Shown here: positions 53,664 to 62,741 of the stretch, in pieces
How the letters are laid out: each line of letters starts with the position of its first letter
How positions within the stretch are numbered: position 1 is the first letter of the stretch
Assembly (NCBI RefSeq): GCF_024764775.1
Contig: NZ_JALIGC010000040.1
Coordinates: 496,001-560,000, forward strand
Direction: 5' to 3'
DNA from: Scandinavium manionii
Lineage (GTDB): Bacteria > Pseudomonadota > Gammaproteobacteria > Enterobacterales > Enterobacteriaceae
Length of the DNA stretch: 64,000 bases
Position numbers and translations under genes: made by a program
The notes under the pieces: model-generated
What the model was told of the DNA's origin: nothing
Database searches by the model: none
The model's input: the letters and a program-made list of their open reading frames with translations, nothing else

Positions 53664-54667
53664 AGATTCAGCACCAGCAGAACAATGACCAGCAGGGTGG
53701 CAAACAGACTGACTAGCACCGCCGCCAGTAACCCTGCAGAGGCCTGTTCGGGCGACTCGGCGACGGCAGGAGGGAACGGATGCCATGTCGGCCCATTCCT
53801 TTCATCATTTTTATCGGCAATACTCCGGTCATCTGCCTGCTCTGCTGACACCTCCCTGCCCTGCTGTTTGTCACGCTTAGGCCACCAGAAGGCTTCCCCC
53901 TGAACATTGCCGTCCGCTTCCGCGGCCTGATGCCGCTGCTCTGTGGGTAAATTCGCAGGTAAATGCCGATCGTCCGACACCCATTTGAGCAGTCTATGGG
54001 TCAGAGAAAGCAGAGACGTTCCAGGTTTTTCTTCACTGGTTTGTTCCGTCATGGCAGAGAAGTGTCGGGTGCTCTCCGTCGGTGGCCGTGGCTTGCTATC
54101 CGCATACTGAAAACGGGCTGACATGATTTCCCGTTCTTCATCGACCACCAGCGCCGCCATTAAGCGGGCCGGCGATTCGAATAACCGCCCTGTGACGGGC
54201 AACGATGTTTTAATCCGTTCTTCAGCAACAACTTCAGGCAAGGGAATCGACGTCTCCGGGGTCTTATTGCGCAGCTTAGCGATGGGCTTCTGCGGCGTCA
54301 GCACCGGCACCTCTGGCCGCGAAGCCCGGGGAACGGCATTTTCAGCCGGGGAATCGGGCACGACGGGTAACGGTTCAGGATTCGTTTTTTGAGGAAGGAT
54401 TAACGCTTCGGCAGGCGGGGCTATCGGGACAGACTGGGCAGGAATCTCCTGCGGCTGCCCTTCATCCTCGCTCTCAAGATAGGCAAGCGCGGCGTTCAAT
54501 ATCTCTTTTTTGACCAGCGGTGGGGTGGCAGGAGGCGCCGGGACTGCCGGGGCAGAAGCGGGATCCTCCCCTTCTGCCTGTGTGCTGTCTGTCTGAACAC
54601 TGTCCAGCATCTCACCCAATGCCTGCGGCACCGCTGTGCTCAGATTGTGTAAGGTGAAGCGCAGCAA
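53660..54667 (-). CDS. Unrecognised Pro/Glu-rich C-terminally anchored membrane protein, last gene of the lfi-lfh operon
   Basis: A 335-residue protein I cannot assign. The N-terminal ~30 residues look folded (RFTLHNLSTAVPQALGEML), then a long Pro/Ala/Glu-rich low-complexity stretch (~35-150), charged polar regions to ~300, and one C-terminal TM helix (ASAGLLAAVLVSLFATLLVI) ending in LNL. No signal peptide, so probably a tail-anchored protein facing the cytosol. It starts five bases after the lfhA stop on the same strand and so belongs to the export-gate operon. Such layout would suit a tether or ruler near the export apparatus, but that is speculation. Confidence 0.7.
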   Translation of the reverse strand: MLRFTLHNLSTAVPQALGEMLDSVQTDSTQAEGEDPASAPAVPAPPATPPLVKKEILNAALAYLESEDEGQPQEIPAQSVPIAPPAEALILPQKTNPEPLPVVPDSPAENAVPRASRPEVPVLTPQKPIAKLRNKTPETSIPLPEVVAEERIKTSLPVTGRLFESPARLMAALVVDEEREIMSARFQYADSKPRPPTESTRHFSAMTEQTSEEKPGTSLLSLTHRLLKWVSDDRHLPANLPTEQRHQAAEADGNVQGEAFWWPKRDKQQGREVSAEQADDRSIADKNDERNGPTWHPFPPAVAESPEQASAGLLAAVLVSLFATLLVIVLLVLNL

Positions 54668-54672
54668 GGCGA

Positions 54673-56766
54673 TTAGCTCAATGAACCAAGGATTTTAAGT
54701 TCAAGCTCATCCGGCACTTCGTTGTAGGACAGCACCTGCAATCCTGGGGCAAACAACCGCGCATAGCGCGCCAGCAGCGGTCGCAGAATCGGCGCCACCA
54801 GCAGCACTGGGTTACGCCCGGCCGCTTTCATCTGCTCTTTAATCTGCGGCATATTACTCTGGAACTGGCTGAGCATATTAGGATCGACTGAGACGCTGTC
54901 CAGTGCCACTTTCCCGCCCTGCTGAGCCTGATTCACCACACTGGTCAGCAAATTCTCCAGCTCATTATTGAGGGTGTAGACCGCGAGTTCTTTATCCCGT
55001 TGCAGACCGGAGGTAATGCTGCGACGCAGCGCCAGACGGACATCCGAGGCTAATAACAGCGGCTCTTTCGTCACCGCACTGCTGGCGACCAGCACCGTGG
55101 CGATGGTGACGATATCCCGGAGCGAAACGCCTTCCGTCAGCAGCAGTCGATACACTTTCAACAGCTGACTGTAGTTCAGGGCGGCATTCAGATCCTCTGC
55201 CAGCCGCGGCGCCATCGAGGTGAGGCGGTTATGCAACAGCGTAATATCATCATAGTTGAACAGATCCGGAATAAAGTTACGGACCACTTTATTGACATGG
55301 GTCGCGATGACACTGGCGCTGTCGACCACCTGATAGCCGAGATTCAGGGCCTTGGCTTTTTGTTCATTCTGGATCCAGGTGACAGGCATGCCGTATGCCG
55401 GGTCATGGCCCAGCGCGCCTTCAATTTCGCCATAGACTTCACTGGACGGCAACGCCATCAGCTTATTCGAGGGAATATTCCCCTCTTCAGCCATAATCCC
55501 ATTGATAAAGATCGCATACTCCGTTGGCTTCAGGCGGAAGTTTTCCCGCACCCGAATTTCAGGGAGCAGCACGCCATTACTGTCAGATATCACCTGCCGA
55601 ACCCCACGGATACGCTGGGTCAACGGATTGCCTTTCTCTTTATCAATCAATGACACCAGTTTGTAACCGAGACTGAGGCTGATCGGTTCGATAAGCGGAA
55701 TGGTTTGCCAGCTGACCTGTTGCTCGGCCGTTTCGGTGATCGTTTTGGTCAGGGTTTCAAGATTCTGCGTATCCTCTTCTGCTTCCTGTGGACGTTTGCT
55801 CATGCGCCATGCGCCAAATGCCAGCAATCCCGTGAACATCAGGAATGGCAGATGCGGCATACCCGGAACAATGGCCATGATAAACATGATGCCTGCCGCG
55901 GTGTACAATACCGACGGCGTTGCCAGCAGTTGCTTACGCACTTCGCTGGCGATATCCCCGGCATCGCTGACACGCGTCACGATGATCGCGGCGGCCGTGG
56001 ACAGCAGCAACGATGGGATCTGGGCGACGAGGCCGTCACCAATGGTCATCAGCACGTATTGCTGGAAGGCGGCTTCGGCACTCAGATCGTATTTGAAAAT
56101 ACCGATGCAGGTCCCGCCGATCAGGTTGATAGCCAGGATAAGCATCCCGGCTATCGCATCCCCGCGCACAAACTTCGAGGCACCGTCCATCGCACCATAG
56201 AAGTCTGCTTCACTGGCGACCTCTTTACGGCGCGTCTGGGCCTGGGTCTGATTGATGAGTCCGGCATTCAGATCGGCGTCAATTGCCATCTGTTTCCCAG
56301 GCATCGCATCGAGGGTGAAGCGCGCCGAGACCTCAGAAATACGCTCAGCCCCCTTGGTCACCACGATGAAGTTGATGATCATCAGAATGACAAACACCAC
56401 AAAACCGACGACAAAGTTTCCGCCGATAACCACCTGACCGAAAGACTCGATCACCTTCCCGGCGGCTCCCGCGCCTTCATGGCCAAACAGCATGACCACA
56501 CGGGTTGAAGCCACGTTAAGCGACAGGCGTAATAACGTGGTCACCAGCAACACGGTCGGGAACAGGCTAAATTCCAGTGGGCGCCTGGCGGAAATCGCAA
56601 CCAGCAACACCATGACCGCAAGGACGATGTTGAAGGTGAACAGGATATCCAGCAATGCCGGCGGCAGTGGCAGGATAATCATCGCCAGGATCGAGAGCAA
56701 TACCAGAGGTATCGCCAGATGTCCTTTGCTTAGATAGGTTAGTAATTGCTTACTTTTAGTCGTCAT
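54673..56766 (-). CDS. lfhA: Lateral flagellar export gate protein LfhA (FlhA-type)
   Basis: A 697-residue FlhA homologue, full length. Eight TM helices fill residues ~20-320, with the FHIPEP signature region RFTLDAMPGKQMAIDADLNAG (given here as FTLDAMPGKQMAIDADLNA), followed by the cytosolic nonamer-ring domain. It is the proton-driven core of the type III export gate. In E. coli K-12 the gene is truncated; here it is intact. The start overlaps the lfhB end by 11 bases. Confidence 0.96.
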   Translation of the reverse strand: MTTKSKQLLTYLSKGHLAIPLVLLSILAMIILPLPPALLDILFTFNIVLAVMVLLVAISARRPLEFSLFPTVLLVTTLLRLSLNVASTRVVMLFGHEGAGAAGKVIESFGQVVIGGNFVVGFVVFVILMIINFIVVTKGAERISEVSARFTLDAMPGKQMAIDADLNAGLINQTQAQTRRKEVASEADFYGAMDGASKFVRGDAIAGMLILAINLIGGTCIGIFKYDLSAEAAFQQYVLMTIGDGLVAQIPSLLLSTAAAIIVTRVSDAGDIASEVRKQLLATPSVLYTAAGIMFIMAIVPGMPHLPFLMFTGLLAFGAWRMSKRPQEAEEDTQNLETLTKTITETAEQQVSWQTIPLIEPISLSLGYKLVSLIDKEKGNPLTQRIRGVRQVISDSNGVLLPEIRVRENFRLKPTEYAIFINGIMAEEGNIPSNKLMALPSSEVYGEIEGALGHDPAYGMPVTWIQNEQKAKALNLGYQVVDSASVIATHVNKVVRNFIPDLFNYDDITLLHNRLTSMAPRLAEDLNAALNYSQLLKVYRLLLTEGVSLRDIVTIATVLVASSAVTKEPLLLASDVRLALRRSITSGLQRDKELAVYTLNNELENLLTSVVNQAQQGGKVALDSVSVDPNMLSQFQSNMPQIKEQMKAAGRNPVLLVAPILRPLLARYARLFAPGLQVLSYNEVPDELELKILGSLS

Positions 56767-57889
56767 CCGTTTTCAGAACCTCTTTAGGGATGGAGATATA
56801 GCGATTGAGCTGCGGACGCTGCTGCGAACCTGAACGCCAGTTCTTTAATTGCAGGACATAGGTCAAAACGTGGGCAATGGCGCGATAGAGCTGAGACGGT
56901 ATTTGCTGATTCACCTGGGTGGTGTAATAGACCGAACGGGCCAGCCGCGGAAATTCTACGATTTCAATGTCATGTTCACCCGCCACCTGGCGAATAAACA
57001 GCGCCACTTCTTCGGTACCTTTAGCGACCACGAACGGCGCCTGCGCACGATCCTGATCGTATTTTAACGCCACCGCAAAGTGCGTTGGGTTGGTGATCAC
57101 CACATCGGCATTGGGCACCACTTTGCGGATCTGCCCCATCGCCATCTGACGCTGTAAGCGGCGAATACGGGCTTTAACCTCTGGCTTACCTTCCTGATTT
57201 TTATGTTCTTCTTTGACTTCCTGTTTGGTCATTTTCATTTTGTTGGTGAACATTTTCTTCGCCAACGGGACGTCGACGAGCGCGAAGAACACAAACAGGA
57301 TCACGAAGTTGAGCATGATGCTGTGGTACATCGACAGGCCCTGGCTGACGGCCCGCTGGAATGACATATCCTGCAAGCGTAAGAAGGCCATGAAATTGTT
57401 ACGCACACTCAGCCAAATCAGCACCAGGACGACCAGTGCCTTCAGCACCATTTTTCCGGTTTCCACCAGATGTTCAGCGGAGAAGAAGCGGCCGATGCCG
57501 GTAATAGGGTTAATTTTGCCGAAATCAGGCAGCAGCTTTTGCGGCAAAAGTACGAACCCGCCGGGTACCATCGAGGCCAGGATCGCCGCGGCCGGTATAG
57601 GGATCAGGGTGACGCTGAACTTGAGCATGATCAGCAGATTATGCTTAAGGAATTGCGCAATGATCCCGGGCTCGTTGATGTGCGTCCCGTACTGGTGGAT
57701 GGTAATAAAACACTCGCGGATAAAACTGGCATACAGCGGGAACGAATTGCTGACCACAATGAAAGAAACCAGTAGCGTGGAGGCCAGGCCCATATCTTTC
57801 GAACGCGCAATTTGCCCATCCTGACGGGCCTTACGGAGTTTTTGCGCCGAGGGTTTCTCTGACTTTTCTTCGGTGCTGCTCTCAGCCAT
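56756..57889 (-). CDS. lfhB: Lateral flagellar export switch protein LfhB (FlhB-type)
   Basis: A 377-residue FlhB homologue with four TM helices, the basic linker and the self-cleaving NPTH motif in VVITNPTHFAVALKYD (~residue 268). Cleavage there switches export from rod/hook to filament substrates in response to LafE. The N-terminal SAQKLRKARQDGQIARSKD is typical. Overlaps lfiR by eight and lfhA by 11 bases. Confidence 0.96.
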   Translation of the reverse strand: MAESSTEEKSEKPSAQKLRKARQDGQIARSKDMGLASTLLVSFIVVSNSFPLYASFIRECFITIHQYGTHINEPGIIAQFLKHNLLIMLKFSVTLIPIPAAAILASMVPGGFVLLPQKLLPDFGKINPITGIGRFFSAEHLVETGKMVLKALVVLVLIWLSVRNNFMAFLRLQDMSFQRAVSQGLSMYHSIMLNFVILFVFFALVDVPLAKKMFTNKMKMTKQEVKEEHKNQEGKPEVKARIRRLQRQMAMGQIRKVVPNADVVITNPTHFAVALKYDQDRAQAPFVVAKGTEEVALFIRQVAGEHDIEIVEFPRLARSVYYTTQVNQQIPSQLYRAIAHVLTYVLQLKNWRSGSQQRPQLNRYISIPKEVLKTDDD

Positions 57890-58655
57890 GCGCCACCTTC
57901 AGCTTATCGAGCTGATGCAGCACGTCGTTTACCAGCTGCATATAGTGGTCGGGCACGCTGTACATCAGGGCAGCAAAACAGACCAGTCCCGCCAGCATGT
58001 TGATCGGAAAACCGAGCGAATAGAGATTCAGAGAGGGAGAGATGCGGTTCAGCAGGCCGAAACACATTTGCACCACCAGCATGACAAAGGTGGTGGGTAA
58101 CGCCAGCAGCATGGCGGACGATAACACCCAGGTGAACGCCATTGCCACCGACATCAGGGATTGGGGCGTCAGCGCATTGCCAATCGGCCAGTAGGTGAAC
58201 CCTTTGTACAAAATGCTGACCAGCAACAGGTGCCCATCCATGATGAAAAACAGCAGGATGGCGAAAATATTGATGAACTCACCGAGCACCGCGACATTGG
58301 CCCCGCTGTTGGGATCATTCATGGTGGCCATGCTCATCCCCATGTTAAAGGAGAGGATCTGCCCGGCCATTTGTAAAATCTCAAATACCAGCTGCAACAT
58401 CATGCCAAACAGCATGCCCCAGATGAACTGTTCCAGGGTCAGCAGCACGGTGGTGACCAGTTGATCGGGGACAGGATGCGGGATCATCGGGGTGATGATC
58501 ACCGTCAGCGCACCTGACAGCATAATCCTCACGCGGATGGTGAACGCGTGGTTATTGAAGACAGGGCTGAACTGGAAGAAAGTCATGATGCGGACGAACG
58601 GAAACCACATCCCCAGGATCAGGTTTGTGAACGGTACGATGTCGGTGTGTGCCAT
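57882..58655 (-). CDS. lfiR: Lateral flagellar export protein LfiR (FliR-type)
   Basis: A 257-residue FliR homologue with six or more TM helices (FPFVRIMTFFQFSPVF, ISPSLNLYSLGFPINMLAGL). The start is MAHTDIVPF at 58655, one base after the lfiQ stop; the longer frame from 58697 lies inside lfiQ and is rejected. With LfiP and LfiQ it forms the export channel core. Confidence 0.93.
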   Translation of the reverse strand: MAHTDIVPFTNLILGMWFPFVRIMTFFQFSPVFNNHAFTIRVRIMLSGALTVIITPMIPHPVPDQLVTTVLLTLEQFIWGMLFGMMLQLVFEILQMAGQILSFNMGMSMATMNDPNSGANVAVLGEFINIFAILLFFIMDGHLLLVSILYKGFTYWPIGNALTPQSLMSVAMAFTWVLSSAMLLALPTTFVMLVVQMCFGLLNRISPSLNLYSLGFPINMLAGLVCFAALMYSVPDHYMQLVNDVLHQLDKLKVAHG

Positions 58656-58656
58656 C

Positions 58657-58929
58657 TTAATGCACCAGCACTGCCGCCTGAGTGAACAAATGCACACAAA
58701 GATCGTCGAGGGTGGTAATCATCCACTTGCCGGTAATGCCCAGTACCACCAGGGTGACAATCAAACGCGGCAGAAAGCTGAGCGTTTGTTCATTGATTTG
58801 CGTGACGGCCTGGAAAATACTGACACACAGGCCGACCAACAGGCTGGGAACCACCAGCACACAGACCAGCATGATAACCACTTTTATTCCGCTGCCGACA
58901 ATGTCCGCCGCGACATCGACCGTTAACAT
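58657..58929 (-). CDS. lfiQ: Lateral flagellar export protein LfiQ (FliQ-type)
   Basis: A 90-residue, two-TM FliQ homologue (VGLCVSIFQAVTQINEQTLS, SFLPRLIVTLVVLGITGKWM). Start 58929 gives the family's usual length and is preceded by GGGAATGG; the in-frame ATG at 58959 is too far upstream and overlaps the lfiP gene. Confidence 0.93.
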   Translation of the reverse strand: MLTVDVAADIVGSGIKVVIMLVCVLVVPSLLVGLCVSIFQAVTQINEQTLSFLPRLIVTLVVLGITGKWMITTLDDLCVHLFTQAAVLVH

Positions 58930-58945
58930 GATGCCATTCCCATTG

Positions 58946-59704
58946 TTATCCCAGCCCAAGGCCGCGGATGCTGGAGGTGAGAGTGCCTACGGTCAGCGAC
59001 CAGCCATCGATGAGGACGAACAGCATCAGTTTGAAAGGCAGTGAAACGATCAGCGGTGACAGCATCATCATCCCCATCGCCATCAATACGCTGGCAACAA
59101 TCAGGTCAATCACCAGGAATGGGATGTAAATCATGAAGCCAATCTGGAATGCCGTTTTCAGCTCACTCAGGACATAGGCCGGTATGACAATGGTCAGGTC
59201 CTGCGCCGCCGGGTCGCCTTTCACGTCGGCGATCGTCATTATCTGCGCCATCGCCTTTTTATCGGTCTGCGCAAGCATGAAGCGCTTTAACGGCTTCGCC
59301 CCGGTCGCCAGCGCTTCAGAGAGCGTTATCTGATCGTTTTCAAACGGCACGACCGCGTGGTCGTAGATGTTGATCCCAATTGGGCGCATCACCAGCATGG
59401 TCAATGACAGCGCAATACCAATCAGAATGCGGTTTGGCGGGGATTGCTGTAACCCCATCGCCTGTCTTAACAGGGAGAGCACGATGATAAATCGCGTAAA
59501 GCAGGTCATCATCAGCACCAACGTCGGCAGTAAACCGACGAGGGTCATGAGAATAAGCACCTGCAGCTTGACGCTGTACTCCTGCGTGTCACCGTGATTT
59601 ACGACACTCAACAACGAGATATCTCCCCCCTGCGCAAAGGCATGGGAGGAGATAAACATCAGCGTGAGTCCTGCCAGACAGACAATGAGAGAACGGGATT
59701 TCAT
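58946..59704 (-). CDS. lfiP: Lateral flagellar export protein LfiP (FliP-type)
   Basis: A 252-residue FliP homologue with cleavable signal (SSHAFA|QG), four TM helices and family signatures (TCFTRFIIVLSLLRQAMG, QSPPNRILIGIALSLTM, PAYVLSELKTAFQIGF, MMLSPLIVSLPFKLMLFVLI split across the last helix). Its ATG overlaps the lfiN stop by four bases. Confidence 0.95.
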   Translation of the reverse strand: MKSRSLIVCLAGLTLMFISSHAFAQGGDISLLSVVNHGDTQEYSVKLQVLILMTLVGLLPTLVLMMTCFTRFIIVLSLLRQAMGLQQSPPNRILIGIALSLTMLVMRPIGINIYDHAVVPFENDQITLSEALATGAKPLKRFMLAQTDKKAMAQIMTIADVKGDPAAQDLTIVIPAYVLSELKTAFQIGFMIYIPFLVIDLIVASVLMAMGMMMLSPLIVSLPFKLMLFVLIDGWSLTVGTLTSSIRGLGLG

Positions 59705-60063
59705 GGCTTCAGATCATTGATTTCGCGAGAGTTGAATTCCAGTACGCGTAAACCATACTTCTCGTTCACCACCACCACTTCCGCTTTGCCCAGCAGGATA
59801 TTGTTGACCTTGATATCCAGCGGTTCGCCCGCGAGCTTGTCCAGCTCAATCACGGTGTCGTCATCCATGTTCAGCAAATCCGCCAGCATCACTTCCACGG
59901 AAGAGACTTCCAGCGTCAGGGTAACCGGGATGCGCTTGAGCAGAGACATTGAATTCTTCTGCGTGGCTTCCGCCGCTGGGGTTGGGCTGCTTACTGCTTC
60001 AGCGGCAGTATCGTTGGTGTTGAGTTCAAAACCTTGTTCGAGTAAATCTTCATGCTCATTCAT
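59701..60063 (-). CDS. lfiN: Lateral flagellar switch protein LfiN (FliN-type)
   Basis: A 120-residue FliN homologue with a variable acidic N-terminus and the SpoA domain (RIPVTLTLEVSSVEVMLADL, ELDKLAGEPLDIKVNNILLG, KAEVVVVNEKYGLRVLEF). Start ATG 60063 overlaps the lfiM end by eight bases; the TTG at 60090 is a poorer start. It forms the C-ring base and docks the export ATPase. Confidence 0.92.
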   Translation of the reverse strand: MNEHEDLLEQGFELNTNDTAAEAVSSPTPAAEATQKNSMSLLKRIPVTLTLEVSSVEVMLADLLNMDDDTVIELDKLAGEPLDIKVNNILLGKAEVVVVNEKYGLRVLEFNSREINDLKP

Positions 60064-60943
60064 AGCTATTCTCTGACTTTGTTCCGGCAATATCCGACAG
60101 ATAGAGTTTGTTTTTGTCCTCTACGAGGAGGGCGCTGAACAGTTCAGCCTTGCCAATGTTCACCGAATAGCGCTCAGGCAGGCCGATCGGCAAAATATCG
60201 CCAGGCTTGATGGTGGTCAGTTCTGCGACATTAAGCGAAATCTCAGCAATTTTTACCGTGAGGGTTAATGGCAGCGTATTAATCACCTCGCTCACCACAG
60301 CCTGCTTCTTCTCTTTACGCGCACGGGTATCCAGCTGCTCGCTGGAGTTACGAATATCCTGCTGACGTAAGGCATTCAGGACGAAATCGGTATGGGCATC
60401 ATCAAGGAAGATGTAAAAGCAATTCCCTTCCGCACCATCCAGCGTAAAGGTGATTTTGTACGTCCACTGCGTTTGTACACCCATATTATCTGGGGCAATG
60501 GAGAGGGCTAATCCTGAACTGTCTTTGTCAAAAATCATCTCGAGAAGATCGCTCGCCAGACGATTTTTTAGCCGGATTTCTGTTTTGGTTGGGAGACCAT
60601 GTTCCTCTGATGATTCAGATTCAAGATCCTCCTCAAGCCCATAGAAATTACCCAACAAGGTCAGCAGTAAAGGCCTGTCAATATCAAACGCAAGCTGCCC
60701 GACTTCGGAAGTAAAGAGTTCAGCGGTCTTATTGCTGACATCCATTTCACAATCAATGCGCTTCAGTGAGATATAAGAACGATGTTTTTTGAGGAAATAG
60801 TTGTTCAGTCGTGAATCGAGCGTATCAAATTTGCTGACAAAAATAGTCTGCAAACGATGGTAAGGACGACCGAGTCGGTTGCCTTCCAGTTTAAAGATGC
60901 CCGGTGTCTGACTGTACTTTAACATTGTACGCGTTCTCTGCAT
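60056..60943 (-). CDS. lfiM: Lateral flagellar switch protein LfiM (FliM-type)
   Basis: A 295-residue FliM-like C-ring protein: a CheC-like middle domain (~40-200) and a C-terminal SpoA domain (NTLPLTLTVKIAEISLNVAE, TIKPGDILPIGLPERYSVNI). The N-terminus lacks the recognisable CheY-P binding motif of primary FliM, in keeping with lateral systems that do not always use switching. It is the first gene of the lfiMNPQR-lfhBA operon and divergent from lafK. Confidence 0.88.
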   Translation of the reverse strand: MQRTRTMLKYSQTPGIFKLEGNRLGRPYHRLQTIFVSKFDTLDSRLNNYFLKKHRSYISLKRIDCEMDVSNKTAELFTSEVGQLAFDIDRPLLLTLLGNFYGLEEDLESESSEEHGLPTKTEIRLKNRLASDLLEMIFDKDSSGLALSIAPDNMGVQTQWTYKITFTLDGAEGNCFYIFLDDAHTDFVLNALRQQDIRNSSEQLDTRARKEKKQAVVSEVINTLPLTLTVKIAEISLNVAELTTIKPGDILPIGLPERYSVNIGKAELFSALLVEDKNKLYLSDIAGTKSENSYE

Positions 60944-61324
60944 TTTTCTCTGTATAGCCCATTATCGGCATCAGTTTGCTGATGAAAACAATTTGCTTTC
61001 TTCAATAATAGAAAGGTGAATAGAGCCGCCGCGTCAACGGATAGTGGCACATAAAAAAACAGGACGTGCATTTAACCGTACACGCCTAAAAGTCGCAATG
61101 GCATTTTATTATTAATACATAAAATGAACGATTAATATGTTTGTTTGGCACGACTAAAAAGCCACACAAGACCAATGTAAGCAAATGCTTTTAAAGGATA
61201 ATATTTTTTTGATGCATTAATGTAATCTTTGCCAATGGCACAATGTTAGTATCCACCCTCATTTTTTACCACGCTATATAACCCGACTATTGTCGCTGTA
61301 CTCATGCTAATAAGAGAGGCATTT
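60944..61324. other. 381-base divergent regulatory gap between lfiM and lafK
   Basis: AT-rich non-coding region with the two early Flag-2 promoters. Three plus-strand TGGCAC hexamers (61045, 61146, 61236) match the sigma-54 -24 element, but none has a proper TTGCW at -12; the best is 61236, with TAGTA at that place. CATCAG-tttg-CTGATG (60969-60984) is a small hairpin. No RNA gene seen. Confidence 0.55.
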
Positions 61325-62332
61325 ATGCTAGATATTATTGCCACTGACAATCGTACTCTGAACGTACTGACACTCGCAAAAAAAGTGGCAGTCTTTAACG
61401 TTCCCGTATTGATTCAGGGAGAGACAGGAACAGGGAAAGAATACATTGCAAAATATATTCACGCTAATGCCTTTGCGGAATGTCAGGATGCGCCGTATAT
61501 CGGAGTGAACTGTGCTGCCATTCCGGAAAACATGTTAGAGTCGACCCTATTTGGTTATGAAAAGGGTGCCTTCACCGGGGCCACTCATACCGTGGCGGGT
61601 AAACTTGAATTAGCCAATAAAGGGACGTTATTACTCGATGAAATCGGTGAACTGCCCTTAGCACTTCAGGCAAAACTGCTGCGTGTATTACAAGAAAATA
61701 AAGTTGAGCGTCTGGGGGGACACCGCCAGATTGACCTTAACTTTCGCCTGATTGCCTGTACCAATAAAAACCTCGAAGCCGAAGTGGCGGCAGGCCGTTT
61801 TCGTGAAGACTTATTCTACCGTCTGAATGTGGTGCATATTGATGTGCCGCCCCTGCGTGAACGCCGGGAAGACATTATCCCGCTGGCGACTCACTTCATT
61901 CAGAAATACACCTCGATGCTTGGCCGAAACGTGAAGCTGTCTGAATCGGCGAAACGTTCCCTCGCCACCCACCAGTGGCCGGGCAATGTCCGCGAGCTGG
62001 AAAATGCCATTCAGCGCGGCATGATCATGAATCGCGACGGGGTAGTGTATCCCGATATGTTGGGGATCCCGCAAACGGCGCCTGTCAGCCACGCCGAACC
62101 CACGCTTTCCGAAACGTCCGTCATCGCTTCCTCTGCCGTGAGCACCGTAACCGCCGGTCAAGGCGATCTGCGTCTGCATGGCCGCTTTGCCCAGTACGAA
62201 TACATCGCCGATTTGATGCGCACCTACCAGGGCAATAAATCAAAAATCGCCGATTTGCTAGGCATTACGCCGCGCGCCCTGCGCTACCGCCTGGCCTCCA
62301 TGCGGAAATATGGCATCGAAATTTTCTCTTAA
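61325..62332 (+). CDS. lafK: Sigma-54-dependent activator LafK, master regulator of lateral flagella
   Basis: A 335-residue enhancer-binding protein from ATG 61325 (GAGAGG nine bases upstream; an in-frame ATG at 61304 lacks an SD). It has Walker A GETGTGKE (32-39), the sigma-54 contact loop GAFTGA (81-86), Walker B LLLDEIGELPL, an Arg finger region EDLFYRLNV and a C-terminal Fis-type HTH (NKSKIADLLGITPRALRYRL). There is no receiver domain, so activity is probably set by its amount or a partner, not by phosphorylation. It should activate the early lfi and lfg operons, and lafS-dependent genes follow. Confidence 0.94.
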   Translation: MLDIIATDNRTLNVLTLAKKVAVFNVPVLIQGETGTGKEYIAKYIHANAFAECQDAPYIGVNCAAIPENMLESTLFGYEKGAFTGATHTVAGKLELANKGTLLLDEIGELPLALQAKLLRVLQENKVERLGGHRQIDLNFRLIACTNKNLEAEVAAGRFREDLFYRLNVVHIDVPPLRERREDIIPLATHFIQKYTSMLGRNVKLSESAKRSLATHQWPGNVRELENAIQRGMIMNRDGVVYPDMLGIPQTAPVSHAEPTLSETSVIASSAVSTVTAGQGDLRLHGRFAQYEYIADLMRTYQGNKSKIADLLGITPRALRYRLASMRKYGIEIFS

Positions 62333-62373
62333 GTTGCACATTCACCTACAAGGACTGTTTTTTAAGGCATGCC

Positions 62374-62736
62374 ATGAATACGTTAACCATTACTCCAGCA
62401 AGCACAATGCAGTCGCAGATGCTGCAAGACATGACCCAGATGAGGGCGGTAGCGGATGCTCCCGTCCTTCCTGCATCAAACGTCAGCCTCAGCGAAGGTG
62501 TTTCCTCCGTCGCCACGCCGTCTTTCAGCCACATCATGAGCGCCTCGCTGCATCGCGTTGACAGCTATGAACACACTGCGCAGGCACGTCAGACCGCCAT
62601 TGATATGGGAAAAAGTGACGATCTTGCCGGGGCGATGATTGCCAGCCAGCAGGCATCGTTATCATTTTCCGCCCTTGTCCAGGTGCGCAATAAAGTCGCC
62701 TCTGGCATTAACGATCTGATGAGTATGTCCATTTAA
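62374..62736 (+). CDS. lfiE: Lateral flagellar rod adaptor LfiE (FliE-type)
   Basis: A 120-residue FliE homologue. Its conserved C-terminal half carries SFSHIMSASLHRVDSYEHTA, ASQQASLSFSALVQVRNKVA and NDLMSMSI. It joins the MS ring to the rod and is the first exported rod part. It lies 41 bases after lafK and just before lfiF. Confidence 0.92.
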   Translation: MNTLTITPASTMQSQMLQDMTQMRAVADAPVLPASNVSLSEGVSSVATPSFSHIMSASLHRVDSYEHTAQARQTAIDMGKSDDLAGAMIASQQASLSFSALVQVRNKVASGINDLMSMSI

Positions 62737-62741
62737 TCGCC

